A stretch of 64,000 nucleotides of DNA, taken from positions 6,171,715 to 6,235,714 of the forward strand of contig NW_025336479.1 in NCBI RefSeq assembly GCF_004798865.1. Direction: 5' to 3'. Both the position numbers and the translations under genes were made by a program. The notes beneath the pieces are model-generated. The model was not told the origin of the DNA and did no database searches. It saw nothing but the letters and a program-made list of their open reading frames with translations. Shown here one piece after another: positions 1 through 12,715 of this stretch. The stretch comes from Varanus komodoensis (Eukaryota; Chordata; Lepidosauria; Squamata; Varanidae). How positions within the stretch are numbered: position 1 is the first letter of the stretch; every line of letters starts with the position of its first letter.

Positions 1-22
1 TCACCACTACACCACACTGGGG
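1..22 (-). repeat. 5' head of a tRNA-derived SINE, cut by the window edge
   Basis: Read on the minus strand, the first 20 bases are ccagtgtggtgtagtggtga. This matches the usual start of the squamate CORE/MIR-like tRNA SINE, and a similar head is seen at 57.6 kb. The rest of the SINE would lie outside the window or has been lost. The match is short, so confidence is moderate. Confidence 0.5.
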
Positions 23-202
23 TTTGCCTAATGATTGCCACCCACCAAACTCCCGCGAAGGAGGAGCGGGCGGGAACTTTTTGCTCTCTGGCCAAAAGGC
101 ACTGCTTCTGGGCATTGCCTAGAAAATCCCCAGAAACAGGTGCCAGTTTTCCGAGAGAGGGATGTGCTGGGATGAGACAATGCATCTTGTTTTAAGAGCC
201 TG

Positions 203-290
203 GGGCCGCAACCCTGTACACCTAGAACTAAACCCCAGTGAAATCAGACGGGTTTACATTAAAGTTAACGTGTATTTATTTGAAGCATCT
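203..290. repeat. Short palindromic repeat, gcaatcctatac family
   Basis: The sequence gccgcaaccctgtacac, followed by an aaaccccagtgaaatcag segment, resembles a common squamate palindromic repeat (roughly gcaatcctatacac, then cccattgaa, a mirrored aatggg and a mirrored tail). Other copies are near 22.15 kb and at the right edge of the window. It has no coding capacity and looks like a MITE-style or hairpin repeat. The family name is not known to me. Confidence 0.4.
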
Positions 291-454
291 TTATACATTT
301 GATTAGCATGAAGATCTCAAAATGGTTTACTCCATATGTATAGGACTGGTCATTTGAAACTTTTTGCTGCTGGTTAGGAACACAGAACAGTAACTGCAAG
401 GCTAGTACACTGCTGTTTGGTGACACCAGCTCTACAGGAACTGAATCAGAAACC

Positions 455-597
455 TAGTTTTGGGGGACCCTCCAGATGTTGTTGGGCTGCAACTCAGAAC
501 ATCCCTCACCGTTGGCTATACAGGCTAAGGCGAATGGGAACTGCAGTCCAAAACGCGTGGAAGGCGACAAGTTGCCCATCCCTGCTTTATATCCACA
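455..597. repeat. Palindromic MITE-like repeat (ccagatgttgttgg family), copy A
   Basis: The left arm is cctccagatgttgttggg followed by ctgcaactcagaacatccc. The right arm, gaatgggaactgcagtcca through gacaagttgccc, is its diverged reverse complement. The whole therefore folds as a long imperfect hairpin. The family is familiar from reptile DNA as a non-autonomous element built on an inverted repeat. A hAT-like origin is a guess, because no transposase is present. Related copies are at 15.4 kb, 23.5 kb and possibly 54.8 kb. Confidence 0.55.
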
Positions 598-639
598 AGA
601 CACAGCCAAAGTCAAGTCCTATAACTTGACTGCCTTGGA

Positions 640-700
640 AGACTTATGCATGTGCTTAAACATTCCCCACTAAAATTAGTGGGACTTTGGTGATTTACTT
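640..700. repeat. Small hairpin repeat with cccacta/tagtggg arms
   Basis: Perfect 7-bp arms at 666-672 and 677-683 sit in a context (gtgcttaaacattcccc ... gggactttgg) that resembles another short palindromic squamate repeat. It is too small to classify. Confidence 0.3.
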
Positions 701-3700
701 TGGCTGAGTCGTGCATCTGCTTTTTGAAGCCCCCTTATCTTTCCAACTCCTTCTGCTGTGTGGAAACAAATACAGAACGAGTCTAGATGGCTCATTCATC
801 CACTTGTCTCCCATATACTCCTGTCTGTTTTTCAGCAGAGGTTCAAGTGGAAGTTAATACGTCTCCTACTATCATAGGATGAGTAGCTATTAAGCAATTG
901 TGGCTTTCCATGAAACCTCAAAAAGTGTCAGAGAAAAACCAGGAGGGAAAGAGGGTGGAGGGAGAGGGAATATGGGCCACATAAATGCAACTTATCACAT
1001 TCTTTGCATGTTTATTGTGGCATATTTGTGTTCCTGGGATTATTCTGCTGATAAAACACATGGGTATTTATGCTTTTTAGCTGCTGTTTACAGTGTAGTA
1101 GACAGTAAGGTTACTTCCACATTCTCTGAGGAGCTGAAACACAGACAAGGCCAGATGTGCTTTCCCCATGGATTCACAGAAAGAGGTGCTTTCTCCAGAA
1201 CCAACATTATTGGATGTGTTCAGCAGGAGTGCAGGGAGACAACCAACATTTTGAACTTGAATTTCTTCTATTACTAACCATGGTGAATCTAACCCTTGTG
1301 AAAAAACCTTCCTAGAACTTTTATAGAATGTGTGTGTAATTATCTGTTATCTGTTTTGTGCTGCACATAATATTCATGTTCAGAAGGTTCTGTCCATGGG
1401 ACTCCCTCATGCCTCCTCTGTGAATCAAGACGGCTGACTTTCATGTGTGGGTTATGCAGTCCATTTTCTCAGAGAGTTGCAGATTCTTCATGTGCCCTAG
1501 AGAGGTGGCCTACGCACCTCCTCACCCACTGCCAAAAAACAGGCAGCTTGGGAAGAGTTCTTGGAGAGGAGTGGTGGAGCGAGGGAGAGGGACACTTGAA
1601 AAACCTTTCAGACAGATCGGAAATAAATCAGTCGTGCTCCATTCTCCCTGCTTCATGGACTCCCTACATCCCTCAGCCCTTATTTGTCTTGCACTCCCAG
1701 CTGACCCGAGTCCTCTCTAACCCAAAAGACCACCAAATATTTCTCTGTAGCAGTGCCATTGAGGGAGGAAGCAGTTACAACAGTTTTAACTTCCACGGCA
1801 AGGAAATGCAATCCCTGCAAATCACAGCTTGAAAAGAGCCCATTCTCAGCAAAACATTATCTCTTGTCATTTTTGTTCCAAAGAATAAGACATTAAAACA
1901 GACAACATAATATTGTTCATTGGATCAATATTGCTAGTCAGAAAACATTTGGCTGTATTCAGGGGTGAGCACATATGTCTACTGTTTCACACAGCGAAGC
2001 TGATTTTACCACTCTCTTGAGACCCACCACATGGGGTGATAAAGAGCACAATAAGGACAGATGTATCACAAAGCCATCAACTCATGCAGATGACTGGCTG
2101 GGTCACACGTAAGCACATTATGCATGACGTACAAGCACCCATGTGCTTATATGCTGCCAGAATCCAGCCAGCCAGGACTACATAAACTTTGCATCAAAAA
2201 AACCCAAATTCTGTGCCTCCTTTTATTTTTGACAGGAAAAATATGGATTTATTTTGCTTTGGCTAGCAGTAAGGGAAAGTAAGATTGAAGCAGCCCTACA
2301 AAGCACCAAAGCCCTGCTTTTTGTTTGCTACAAGTCTGACTCAGCCCCATTGCACATGTCCATTTTTCCCGTCAAACCACTGCTTTACAGCTAGAGGATC
2401 CTCACACCTAGAATGCTTTGAAAATCCAAGTCTAGTCTACTGAATCCCTTCCACATTCTGTTTTTGTTTTTGAGAATCTCTTCCCAAAACCTACTTTCAG
2501 TTCGCTTATGCTTGATTATATGTGTATTTAAGCTTACATGATCTGAGCTTCCTTTTCTACTCTCCTCCAATTATTTTCTGTCTCATTCATTAGAATGCAT
2601 CCATGAAGGCAGGGCCCTGTCTACTCTTCTGTTTTGGACAGCACCTGATTATCTTATGAGTTTAATATATAATAACTATTATAATAGGTTGATTACATCT
2701 ATGTCTGTCTTCCACTGGAATGGATTCTCCCTCACCCCACAGCACCACCCACTCCCCAAAGAGGGGAGGTTCAGAGAAGATGGGGGGGCATGTGAGGCTG
2801 CAGTGGGTAGGAGGGGAATGGAAAGTCCGGTTGCATGCATGAGCTTGCTTCTTTTAAGCTTCTACAGTTGCATGTCTAGCACAGGTATAAATGTTGCGCG
2901 CTGTCTAGTGAATGTGTGTGGATTAAGAGAAGACAGTATGCCATCACTGTGCTCACATTCAGACCTTCTGGCATGTGGGTTCTACAGAGAGCAATAAACT
3001 GGAGTGAGTCTTGAACTTTCACATCCTATCCCACTGTGCAGTAAGCCTTCCCTGGGAACTGGCCCCACATCCATACAAAGCCCAGGCACTGGGAGTGAGG
3101 CAGGATTTTGAAGGGAAGCACGGAGGCTATGCTTTAGATAAAGTTTGAACACACCTCTGCAAATCTGTTTCCCGCTATCCATAGAGGATGTCTAGATCTT
3201 GACAGATTAGATGGAGTTAATCAGTATTGGAAGAAAGCAAGCCCCACGAATAGTGGGCTCTTTTCCAGAGATTGGGAGTTGTGCTCCCTTAAGAACTACA
3301 AATCCCCAAGTCGCTGCACACAAGCAAAAGAAGCCAATAGAGTGATGGTCCGCTGGCAGCATGAGGGAAGGTCCAGCTCTGTGATAAAGGAAGATGCAGG
3401 GGAAAGTGGGAAACCCCAGAATGCAGGTAAGTAAAAGCGTCGGGCCTTTGATCTCCAGAGCATGCAAAAGAACCCACATTAGCTCCCAGGGTTTAAAGTG
3501 CATTTCTTGCTCAGCTTTCATTGCTGACATCTGTGCCATAGTGCCCTATCTGGCTGTGAATATATAATATAAGGACATTAAAACCAGAAGGAATTAAGAG
3601 AAGCAAAAGGATACCAATTAAACATTCATTTAGGGGGGCACACATTCCAAGTCTGTACCAGGAGGTTCTAGGGAAATTATGCTTGGGTATCCTGTATATA

Positions 3701-4500
3701 AAGCACACAGACAGGCGTCGCTCACAAACTGTGCTGTGTGCTGTGTGCAAAGACCTCAGTCATAATCTCACTCCGGTCTATTCATAACCGCCAGTAGTTG
3801 AAATGGAAGAATATCAGGGTTATTCAGCAGCGGGGTTCCCACCTCTAGGCATTCTAGGAAGCTTCACTGGTGCCTAACATTCTTTTTGTGGTAGCCTCTG
3901 TACTCACTTGCTGAGTATAGAGGCTATTTATTATGGGGTTTTTTTTAACAAAAGTATTTTTAAAAGAAGGGGAAGGAAAGTAGAAAACATGGCAGGGACC
4001 TGAAACGGAAAATTAATGCAAATCAAGCCTACATCAGGCCAAAAGGAGAGGAAGAAACAAAAGCCACAATGACAAACTTGATTAATAAAATAATGGAAAA
4101 GATTCAGAAAGCACCAGAAAGTCTGGAAAATAGACAAAGCCCAGTCCTTGGCTTGAGTGAAGAACTGATAGCTTTCTCCTAGTTTACCTACCTGATGCTT
4201 TCCTGATACCATCGTGCATGTCTTTTACATATGTACAAACCAAATGAGAATCATCTACTACTATCTAAAATGACTGCTTACTCCCTGTTCCATAGCACAT
4301 GGGTAAAAAGGTTGCACCATAGCACAATGTACAACAAAGATAAATCAACTTCATTAAAACAAACAAACAATAATAACCTAGAATGTAGATAGAAAAATCA
4401 AGGCCTCTTCTGAGCCAGAGATGTTATATTTCAGGATTTCATTTATTTAAGTTATTTATTATTCAAATGTATATTCCTCCTACCACAGTGTATTTTACAT
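700..4500. other. Unannotated DNA without a supported gene
   Basis: Open frames here are at most about 130 codons and have no recognisable domain, codon bias or splice context. A small inverted motif (gggagttgtgctccc / aactacaaatcccc) at about 3267-3307 may be the remains of a palindromic repeat. Nothing else was recognised. Confidence 0.6.
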
Positions 4501-4504
4501 TCAC

Positions 4505-4562
4505 CACATATCAAAGTGAATCTCTCTCTCTCACTCACTCTCTTGCTTTCTCTCTCGCTCTC
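4505..4562. repeat. TC-rich microsatellite
   Basis: A run of tctctc and ctcact units abuts the 3'-ward limit of the recognisable antisense L2 copy that follows. It is simple-sequence DNA. Confidence 0.75.
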
Positions 4563-4564
4563 AA

Positions 4565-6125
4565 TAGCAGGGATTCAGTAGGGCAACCAGAATTGATTCA
4601 GTCCCCAAACCAGGCCTGAATACAGAAAAGATCTACATTAGTTGTTTCACCCAAAAATACCTGCACTTGCCAGAATCCCCTCAATCACCTTACCTAAAAA
4701 TGGCAAGCTGGCAGCTAGATGATAATTGTCACAAATCCTTGAATCCAGGTGGACTTCTCTGGCATACCATGACCGTCTCCAAAGCACCAAGCACCAGTCC
4801 TTCACAGAATGAGGCATGAACCATACTTTGGACTCACCCAACCAAGCCATACTGGCTATGAGGGACAGGGATCGAGAGGTCCCATAGCTGGTTGCGTAAC
4901 TGCATGCACCTTGTCCACATCATTAGGCTTCATTAACTGAGACTGATCCTACCAAGCATGACTAGATGGAGCACTGAACGCCTCACTTCAGTGCTCAGAT
5001 GCCATAAGAGTCGCATCCAAACTGCTTTGGAGACTGATGCTGGTATCCGAAAGTGCAAAGAGAGAGTGTCACAGCAGGCCTCTAGGGGCTCTCAAGGACC
5101 AGCAACTTCTGAAGTACTCTAAGAGCTCCACTGGGTGGTTCATCTAGGATACAGTGGAGACTAAGAAACAGCCTCTCTTGCAGCTGGACTGCCAGACCAT
5201 CGGCACGATCGTGGGCTATGAGCAGTAAGAGGCATCTGCTATCTGTGCTCTGGTTGGTAGCTGGCTTGCCTCACTTCTCAGAGTCCCATGAAACAGAATG
5301 GATTCTACAGTGCTGCAGAAGACGTTAAGGAGTCGGTGGCCCTTGCATCACCGTTCCACAGAGACGACCCTTCAGAGCATTCAGGAACCCATCTGACTGC
5401 AAAAGCCTCTAGGGGAAGACCACCCTAACTTGATCCCATCCATGAGTTCAAATTTTACCAGGAAGTCATCTGAACAGGACCATAGGGTCACTTTTACGAC
5501 TCCTACTACCAAACAATCAATCGTATCAGCCATAGCAAAGACTAAATCAAAGGTTGTCCTCTTTGTGTGCCAGGGGAGACAGCCCCATGACTGTTATGGA
5601 CGCCATGAAGTCTTTAGGTAAACCAGAGGCAGCCTTGGCATGGATAATGAAGGCACCAAGGACCACAATCCTTGGCTCCTCCAGCACCATACCAGAGGTC
5701 TCTTTGACCAGCTCAGTCAGGGAAGTAACTCTGCTGCAAGGTAGGTGGTACATCAGCAGTTTTGCCAGTCTTTCCCTCTGACTCAACACCAGATGTGGAC
5801 CCTTCAGTTCAGTTCCTGGGCAGAATGATGGACAGCTGAAAGAGTATGGCAACAATTCTCCCAGACCCCCTGACCTGTCAGGATTTATACTGAATGTCCA
5901 GGCTGACACAGCTGGGTGACAAAAGTTGTACCCATCTCATCCACCCAGCTCGTGTGAATGCAGACTTGCTTCCCTCATCCACAGTTAAATCATGGCTGAG
6001 CTTGGTCTTATTCCAAACTCACCTGGCTATTAGGAGCAGCAGTGTCAGACCAGAAGGTTCTTCGGTGGACGAGAACAAGGTATTTGAGGGTTGTATATAG
6101 AATCAGAGCAGGGAACAGAAGTTAA
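4565..6125 (-). mobile_element. Old L2-type LINE fragment, ORF2 endonuclease to RT start, antisense
   Basis: The minus strand still reads like the L2 ORF2 at 42.5 kb. Near 6050-5960 it has ARSVWNKTKLSHDL and VDEGS, against ARSVNNKSSLIHDL in the young copy. At 5909-5547 it reads HLVLSQRERLAKLLMYH, VVLGAFIIHAKA and DFMASITVMGLS, which match the endonuclease around the GDFN motif; here GDFN has become GAFI. Near 4700-4650 it has PFLGKVIEGILA, the start of the reverse transcriptase. Many stops and frame changes break it. The middle is shortened compared with the young copy. It is a dead, clearly older insertion with no promoter or tail visible. Confidence 0.85.
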
Positions 6126-6129
6126 GCAA

Positions 6130-8545
6130 CTGCGACTCCCCCTCCTAAGCTGGCATGCCTCACCCATATGACAATGTCTGCTCCTGGTTCTTGCTGGCTG
6201 GGACTTCTCTCAAGAAGCAGGGTCTTTTACAGTGTGTGTATTTTTATGAAAAGATTTATGAACTGCTTTCCTGGGCATAACAGCCTACACAAATTGGCAT
6301 AGACATTTTGAGATAAAACAGATAAATCATAAATTTGAAATATATACCTCCACTTTAAATTGAACACTAACAATTAGTTCAAACCATTCATAAAGCACAG
6401 GTTGTAATAAAACTAGTGCAAGAGTTTTCTGTTTCTTTTTTTAATAGATGATAGTGGAAACACAGGATTTCCAGCATAAGTTTCTTTGGTGGGAGGGCAC
6501 TACTGTCCCTGGTACCTGTCAGTCTACTATCTTGCAGTGACAGGTCAGAGAACAGGGCCTTCGACATTTATCTTAATGGCCTGGAAAGCATGTACCAGTG
6601 CAGATAGCCTGATTCCAAACTGCTTGGACTTTAAAGGCAAAAGCCAGCACTTTAAATGCAGCCTGGAAACAAAGAAGCAGACAAGGTAATCAGTACAACT
6701 AGTACAGTACTTTTCACTTTTTTGACTCCCCCTATCCAGCCTCGTTGCTTGCCTCTTTCTGAACCAATGTAAATTTCTAAACCATTTTTAAAGGTGGCCT
6801 TATATACAATAATCAACAGTACTTCAAGTGTGGATGTAACCAGAGCTTGCAGTAAGGCCCACTTTCTCTAGAGAAGGCTGCAGTTGGCAAACTTGACAAG
6901 GCTGGCAAAAAATATCCCTAATGACCAATGCTTGAAGCTTATCCTTAGAGAGGATGACTTGATAATCACAGGAGTATAGGGTATGCCCATGCACAGCGGC
7001 TTCAAACAAGGAGAAAGCTGATGGCCTCCAGCTTCTCCCATCTTTTCCCATGAATGCCTCTGGGACACATGTGGGGCTCAGAGACATTCTTAAAAAACGG
7101 CGGTGGTGGTGGTGGTGGTAGTAGTCTGAGGTTACTATAGCAAATGCTTTCCCTTACAGCCTGCCTAGCCACCAAGAAAAAACAGGAGGGAGGGAGGGAA
7201 TCATGTCACTGATTGAATTAGCATGATAGTAAAGCATGGGCTAAAGAAAGCAGGTTGGGGCATGGGTTAGGAAGAGTAGAGGCAAGACAGCTCTTCTCAG
7301 GGAAACCAACAGGAAGTAAACAAGGAAGGAGAGCCATAGCAAGCCAGCTGGACTTGAGGAAACCAGCTGGAGGCAATGTGGCAGCACTGGTTTCTGTGCT
7401 TGTATGTCTGAATGGAAGGTGGCTGCATATGTGTGGAAAACGAGGGGGGGAGTGAGAGGTTTTCAGGCAGATTCAGAAGAGATCCTGATTTTTCGTGTGC
7501 CAGGGAGAGAGAACAAACAAGCATGCTTAGGGTTGTGATTAAGAATGAGAAAATAGGAAACATGAGTTAGCTGGCAAATGGGATGGGAACAGAAAAGCAG
7601 TTTCATTCCTGTGAAATAGTTTCTGTAGGTGCTGAATGCAGTAAATTAACAGAAGACAGGGCCAGTGCTACCATTAGGCAGAGAGGAGTAGTCACCTCAG
7701 ATGGCAGATGGATGTGACAGCAAGTGTTAGAGAGAGAGTTCTAAGCCAAGAGTAAGGTTGCCATGAACAATCTTATCTGGAATCTGTCCCTCTTCAGTTT
7801 ATTGAACATCCTCTCATGCTCAGCCTTGTCTAAGAAAGCAAGCCGAGACAAGGCGGAGTCCGCAAATGCTTACAGAAGTCCAATTGTATGATCGGCAACC
7901 TTCTTCCTCAGAACGAGCGGCAGAAACAAAGGCCACAAGTCACATGCATGGAAGAGGGACGTTGGTTGCGCAGAGTTCACATGGGGCTTGATTCCTGGCA
8001 AGCTCTTTGCAAATGCTTGGTGTACTTACCAGGAAGTTAGACTCGTGGCTGTGAGAAAGTGGGCTGGAATCCAGGGAGCTGAGCCCAAGGAATCTGATAG
8101 ATTCCCACCCCTAAGCAGAGTCCTTACACATCCCTAGCTAAGAGTATCATTCTGTGCCCCCTAACCTAGTCAGGAGTGGTGGAGGAAACTGCCCAATTGC
8201 CAGTATTGACGAAAGGGTCAACTACCTCTCCAGTCAGCTTTTGCACATGGAATCAGACGGGGCATTATCTTGTCTATTGCCCCAGGCAGCAAACTGCCTT
8301 GGCACAGCCTTTACAGAAGATTGACTATAATTACAACTCATATAAGCCACTATTCAAGAAAAACATGAAATATATGCAAAGTAGACTGCATTAAAATTTG
8401 ATCTAATCTCAGATGTCTGTCAATGCAAAAAACCCAGGTCATAGAGAAAATGGGGCAGAAGTCATGAGTAGAATCCCTACATGTAAAGTATTTGCTTATG
8501 AGGATCCAAACAACAGTGCAGTTGATATCCCAGCTACCTTATTCC
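6130..8545. other. Unannotated DNA without a supported gene
   Basis: No gene or clear repeat was recognised, apart from a GGT-type microsatellite at about 7098-7125. Open frames are under 90 codons and look random. Confidence 0.55.
7098..7125. repeat. (GGT)n microsatellite
   Basis: About seven ggt units run into two gta units. Simple-sequence DNA. Confidence 0.85.
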
Positions 8546-8549
8546 AGTG

Positions 8550-8935
8550 TACCCAGTTTCATGTCTGCAGTGCTGGATCCAGATTTTTGAGGGCCCTTGG
8601 GCAAGACATCTTCCATGGGTCCCCTCTCTCAGTGATTCTGCCTTCTCACCATCACTGTCACCAACTGCCATTGTTTCTCATATTCTTCCTTACCATTTCT
8701 ACCACTTGCTTGCTGAACAGGCAAAGAGCCAGAGAGCAAGTAAGCAGTGGCATTTACTGCTCATCGTTCTCACCACTACTAATACATTATCTGGGTCAAA
8801 GCAAGAGGCAGATGAATAAGCAGGTTACAATGCTGAAGATGAAGAACTCCAGGAAGCTAATATCAGTAGGCTCCTACTGGGCCATTGGCAAGAGCCCAGC
8901 TATACCTTCCCTTGAGACCAGCCCCACGTGACTGT
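8550..8935 (+). repeat. Unclassified interspersed repeat Z, copy 1
   Basis: This segment aligns by eye with the reverse complements of 9800-10345 and 9240-9560. Shared blocks in order are: gatttttgagggccc and a gcaagacatc-like block near the start; aacaggcaaagagccagag in the middle; gatgaataagcaggttac later; and a ggctcctactgggcc-like end. It carries a 172-codon open frame that I regard as chance, because the other copies do not keep it. No LINE, SINE or transposase signature was recognised, so the class is unknown. Confidence 0.55.
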
Positions 8936-9239
8936 ACTTGCCTCACATCTTCAGGGCAGTAAGCATAGACTAAGTTTCACGAAGTGTTCAGAACACCACT
9001 AGTGCTAAGCGTATAAATGAAACCAGACTCTTAGTGACAGCTGATAATGATTCAGCCCCTAAGGTACATGTGCGCCTGGAAGTGTTTTCTTCTTTGCATC
9101 AGTGACTTTGTAAATCATTTCAATATTTAGAAGGTTCAATGAAAACAGCCTGTTGATGAACTAGCATACTCGGCGTCAAGGAAGCTTCTTTGGTGCTTTA
9201 TACAGATGCAGAAGAATAGATGTGATTCATTACTGTCAT

Positions 9240-9560
9240 GCCAGGTGCTTTAAATTGTGGTAAACTGGCAGCCTGGGCACAAGGAAGCAATCAAGGGAGA
9301 GGAGAAAACCTCTGCTGCGTGCCTACGCCAAATGAAGTGAGCACAGTGGCCGCCTTCTCCATTGTGGCACTTGGAGCGGCTGTGATGGTGCAGGGCTGGC
9401 ATCAGGGGAAGGTGTGGCCAGGCACCTACCAAGGGCCTCCCACCCCGACAGAGCCTCAGTGACATTAACCCCTTGGAGGTACTCCTCCATTTCATTGCAA
9501 CCTGCTTGTTCATCTTCACTGTAGCGAAGAAAGTTTGGGTGAAATACATACTCAGATTGA
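9240..9560 (-). repeat. Unclassified interspersed repeat Z, copy 2 (partial)
   Basis: On the minus strand this reads gatgaacaagcaggttgc, then a GC-rich block containing ggcccttggtaggtgcc. It matches the second half of the copies at 8.55 kb and 9.8 kb. It appears truncated relative to copy 3. Confidence 0.5.
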
Positions 9561-9799
9561 AGACTGAGGCAGCAAGGAACGGGTTCCTTCTCAGTACAAA
9601 CAAGCATGTTCATTTCCACTTCTGTATATTTCATTTCATGTGCTTTACTTTTAGTACAATGGCTGGAACTCTTAATACAACTGTAGCTTTTATAAGAGTT
9701 GGGGGTGACTTAGAACAGTTCTACTCAGTCTCCTTGATCTATTTCCAAATTACATAATAGACCCCCATTCCATTTCATTGGAATAGACCCAACAAAGGA

Positions 9800-10345
9800 A
9801 AGCCCCAGTGCATTTTGTTGGGTCCGAGTTCGTCTTTGGTGGTCCAGATGCATATCCTCCTGTCCATGCCACCCCTACCAGGTCTACTACAACATTTCCA
9901 GTCTCCCCAGTCACAGTCTGGAGACTTCCAGCAATCCCATACTGGGAAATTTGTCCCATACAATCCTCTGGTTGCAACAGGGGGTTGGCAGCATGGCCAA
10001 GGCCAAGGCATGGTCAGCCACCTCCTGGAAGTGCACCACCCCAGCAAGGACACACTGCCAAGAGCTGCTTGGAATTGCTGCTCCTCATCAGCATTGAAAC
10101 CTGCTGGTTCACCCACCTCTCACTCCGTCCAGGGAGACCAGTGGTGATCAGAAAGAGAATTAGAAGCCACTGCCTGTTTGCTCCCTGGCTCTTTGCTGTT
10201 GAACAAGCAAAAGATTGTAAGGAAAGGGAGGGGAAGCAAAGGCAGGCAGGAGTGGGAAAGATGATGCAGTGTGGGAGGTGGCCCATCGGTGTATCTTGCA
10301 AGGGGACCTCAAAAACCTGGACAAATTTCTCCAAATCATCTTTAG
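9800..10345 (-). repeat. Unclassified interspersed repeat Z, copy 3 (longest)
   Basis: The minus strand carries the same ordered blocks as copy 1: caggtttttgaggtcccc, acagcaaagagccaggg and gaaccagcaggtttcaatg, then a cttggcagtgtg-like end. Both strands show open frames above 100 codons, including one of 183 codons on the plus strand. They are not conserved between copies and have no recognisable domain, so I do not call them genes. Confidence 0.55.
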
Positions 10346-10886
10346 AAAAGGAGTTATGAGGAGCATAATGATGCAGAGAGGACTCTTTGGCATGAAGTGA
10401 ACCAGCTGAGTCTTGAACATTTTCAAATAACTTTTAAAGCTTAAAATTAAATTTTGTTAATGAAAACATCATAGGATGAAATTATGAAGGCCACTTTGAT
10501 GTTGTGGTCTACAATAAGAATTATAGCTATCCTGCTTAATATTAGTTCCAAGCCATATTGCATGGGGAGGTCAGGGTTCACAAACATTTTTGCACCCCTT
10601 GAAAAGCACGTTTATTTCTGGAAATTTCTTTCAAAAGTCACTTCAAAGGCATGAACATTTTCAATTGGTGATTTCTGCATTTTAAAAATTATGCAAGCAA
10701 AACAAAATTTTCATGTGCATCAGCTCACAGCAAAGGGCTGAAATGAGAGTATGTGACCAACATGCTTTTTCAAACAAAACAGAAAAAACAAGATCATTTT
10801 ATTTTTAAACTATGCATATAAGAAAAACAAAAGAGTAATGTATAACATAACAAAAGTGTCACTGCACATTCTGACAGGTGAGATGC

Positions 10887-10931
10887 TATTATTATTACTA
10901 CTACTATTATTACTATTATTATTATTATTTA
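10887..10931. repeat. (ATT)n/(ACT)n microsatellite
   Basis: Tandem att and act units. Simple-sequence DNA. Confidence 0.85.
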
Positions 10932-12655
10932 CACTTGTTTGATGACTGCCCATTCAAACAATGCAGGAATCATGATGCTGTAACAATCCTTCCAAACATG
11001 AAAATGCTGCCAAAGCAACAGAGGATTAAGAACAAACATGGAAAATACAAATTGTGAAAGAGTGGCCGGCAGACCACGGTTGCAAACCTTTTGGCATCTT
11101 TCAAAATTAAGGCTAGAATGAGTGTTTGAGAGGGAGTAATCTGAAATGTGAACTCTGCCACATGAGTCAGAGGAAGCCCCTTCCAGCTTGACACAGCTTG
11201 AGTGGGGACTTGCTTCCCCTACACCCACTGTTTGCAGCCAGGGACCATGCTGCTTCATCATCGCTGCACAGCTCCGCCATCAGCACTGGGAGGCGGGAGG
11301 GGGCCTATGGGTCTGCTAGCCCCACGATCTCTGACTCTTGCGATGAGGCCTCCTTCAGCCATGGAGGTGTGTGGCATCTTCCTGGGTTTGTATTAGGGCC
11401 CCCCCAAATCTGAAAGGCAGTGAGTTGCCTATCCTATTCTAGATCCACTGTAAAAGTAGAAATGAGGTGCTAAGTTATGGGAGGTTTTTTAAAGTTTGTT
11501 AATGGTTATCAACTCATAATGATTTTTATCCATTCCAACCATGGAGTCTAGAACTTTTGTCATATTGGTCTTCATGAAAGGAGCCAAACAAAATCCTCCG
11601 CTAAGACTTGGCAACATGCGCCTTCCTTGACAAAGGCTATGCAGGTTCACTGATAGCCTTTTGAACTGAATTAAATGCAGAATATCTTTATGCACCTCAA
11701 CACTGCAGCGCTCCATCCGAAGGCCAGAAAAACCACTGCTGCATAACCTGGTTGTGGGGGAGAACAAACACTACCTTTAAGCCCATGCATTCTGAAAGGC
11801 TGCTGCACAGAAGAGCTCGGAATAATAGGCCACAGTGCTGTGGTCATCCAGTGGGGCAGAGATAGACATCATTCCACAAAACACATATATGGCAAAGCCA
11901 ATGTTCTAAAGAATTTTAAAGCACCCTCTGGTTAATCACTCTGTCTTGCAGCTGCCAACTGACATTCCAAAAAGCTACTTATAAATATTGAAATAAAAAA
12001 TTCTGCCTTTTTGTGGCAAAGTTTTTATAAAGACCATTAAAATTAACCAAATTATACACTGGTTTAAACAAAGGCAGCCTGGAGATGCCAAATTTAAAAT
12101 TATATCAAATGCTTTTTAATCTGACCCAGATAAATGCTTTACAATTACAAGATGGAACACTGCTGCCCTGGGGGAAATGGAGAACAATATATTTCAGAGG
12201 CCAGATACCCAGGGGATTAAGGATTTACACTCCACTAATCTTACAGTAATCCATGTACAGCAAACATGGAATGAAGAACACCGCAAAGTTAAATTACATC
12301 CTAAACATGCAGATGGGCTGTCCCTCAGGAGACTGAGCTGGGTGGCTAAAAGATGTTCAGATAAATGGATGCAGAAAGAATAATAAGGCCATGAGGCTTC
12401 TTGGGGGAAAAAGCCACACTAAAATAATGAACACACAAGCGCACACACAGAGGGAAGGAGAGAGAACCTCTCCATACAGTTCAGGAGAATTCTTAACTGC
12501 AGAGTTATTTCCACTCCAATCATCACAATGTTTAATTTAAACCTATTTTGGTTGTGCTTAAAGATTAATAACATTTGACCCTATAGAAGCAACACATAAC
12601 TGAGGGCCTTGCTCTTAGTGCTAGCTGTAGAAATAAAAGTATCAGGGAACATATG

Positions 12656-12715
12656 CCCCCCTCCCCTCCCCGCCCCGCCCCGCACACACACACACATACA
12701 CACGTACATGCTTCC
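12656..12715. repeat. C-rich tract and (CA)n microsatellite
   Basis: A cccct/ccgc-rich tract is followed by alternating ca units. Simple-sequence DNA. Confidence 0.85.

Noticed and set aside
8413-8931. 172-codon open frame on the plus strand
   Set aside because: It overlaps repeat Z copy 1; no conserved motif, and the frame is not open in related copies.
9808-10359. 183-codon open frame on the plus strand
   Set aside because: It lies across an interspersed repeat, is not kept in the other two copies, and shows no domain.
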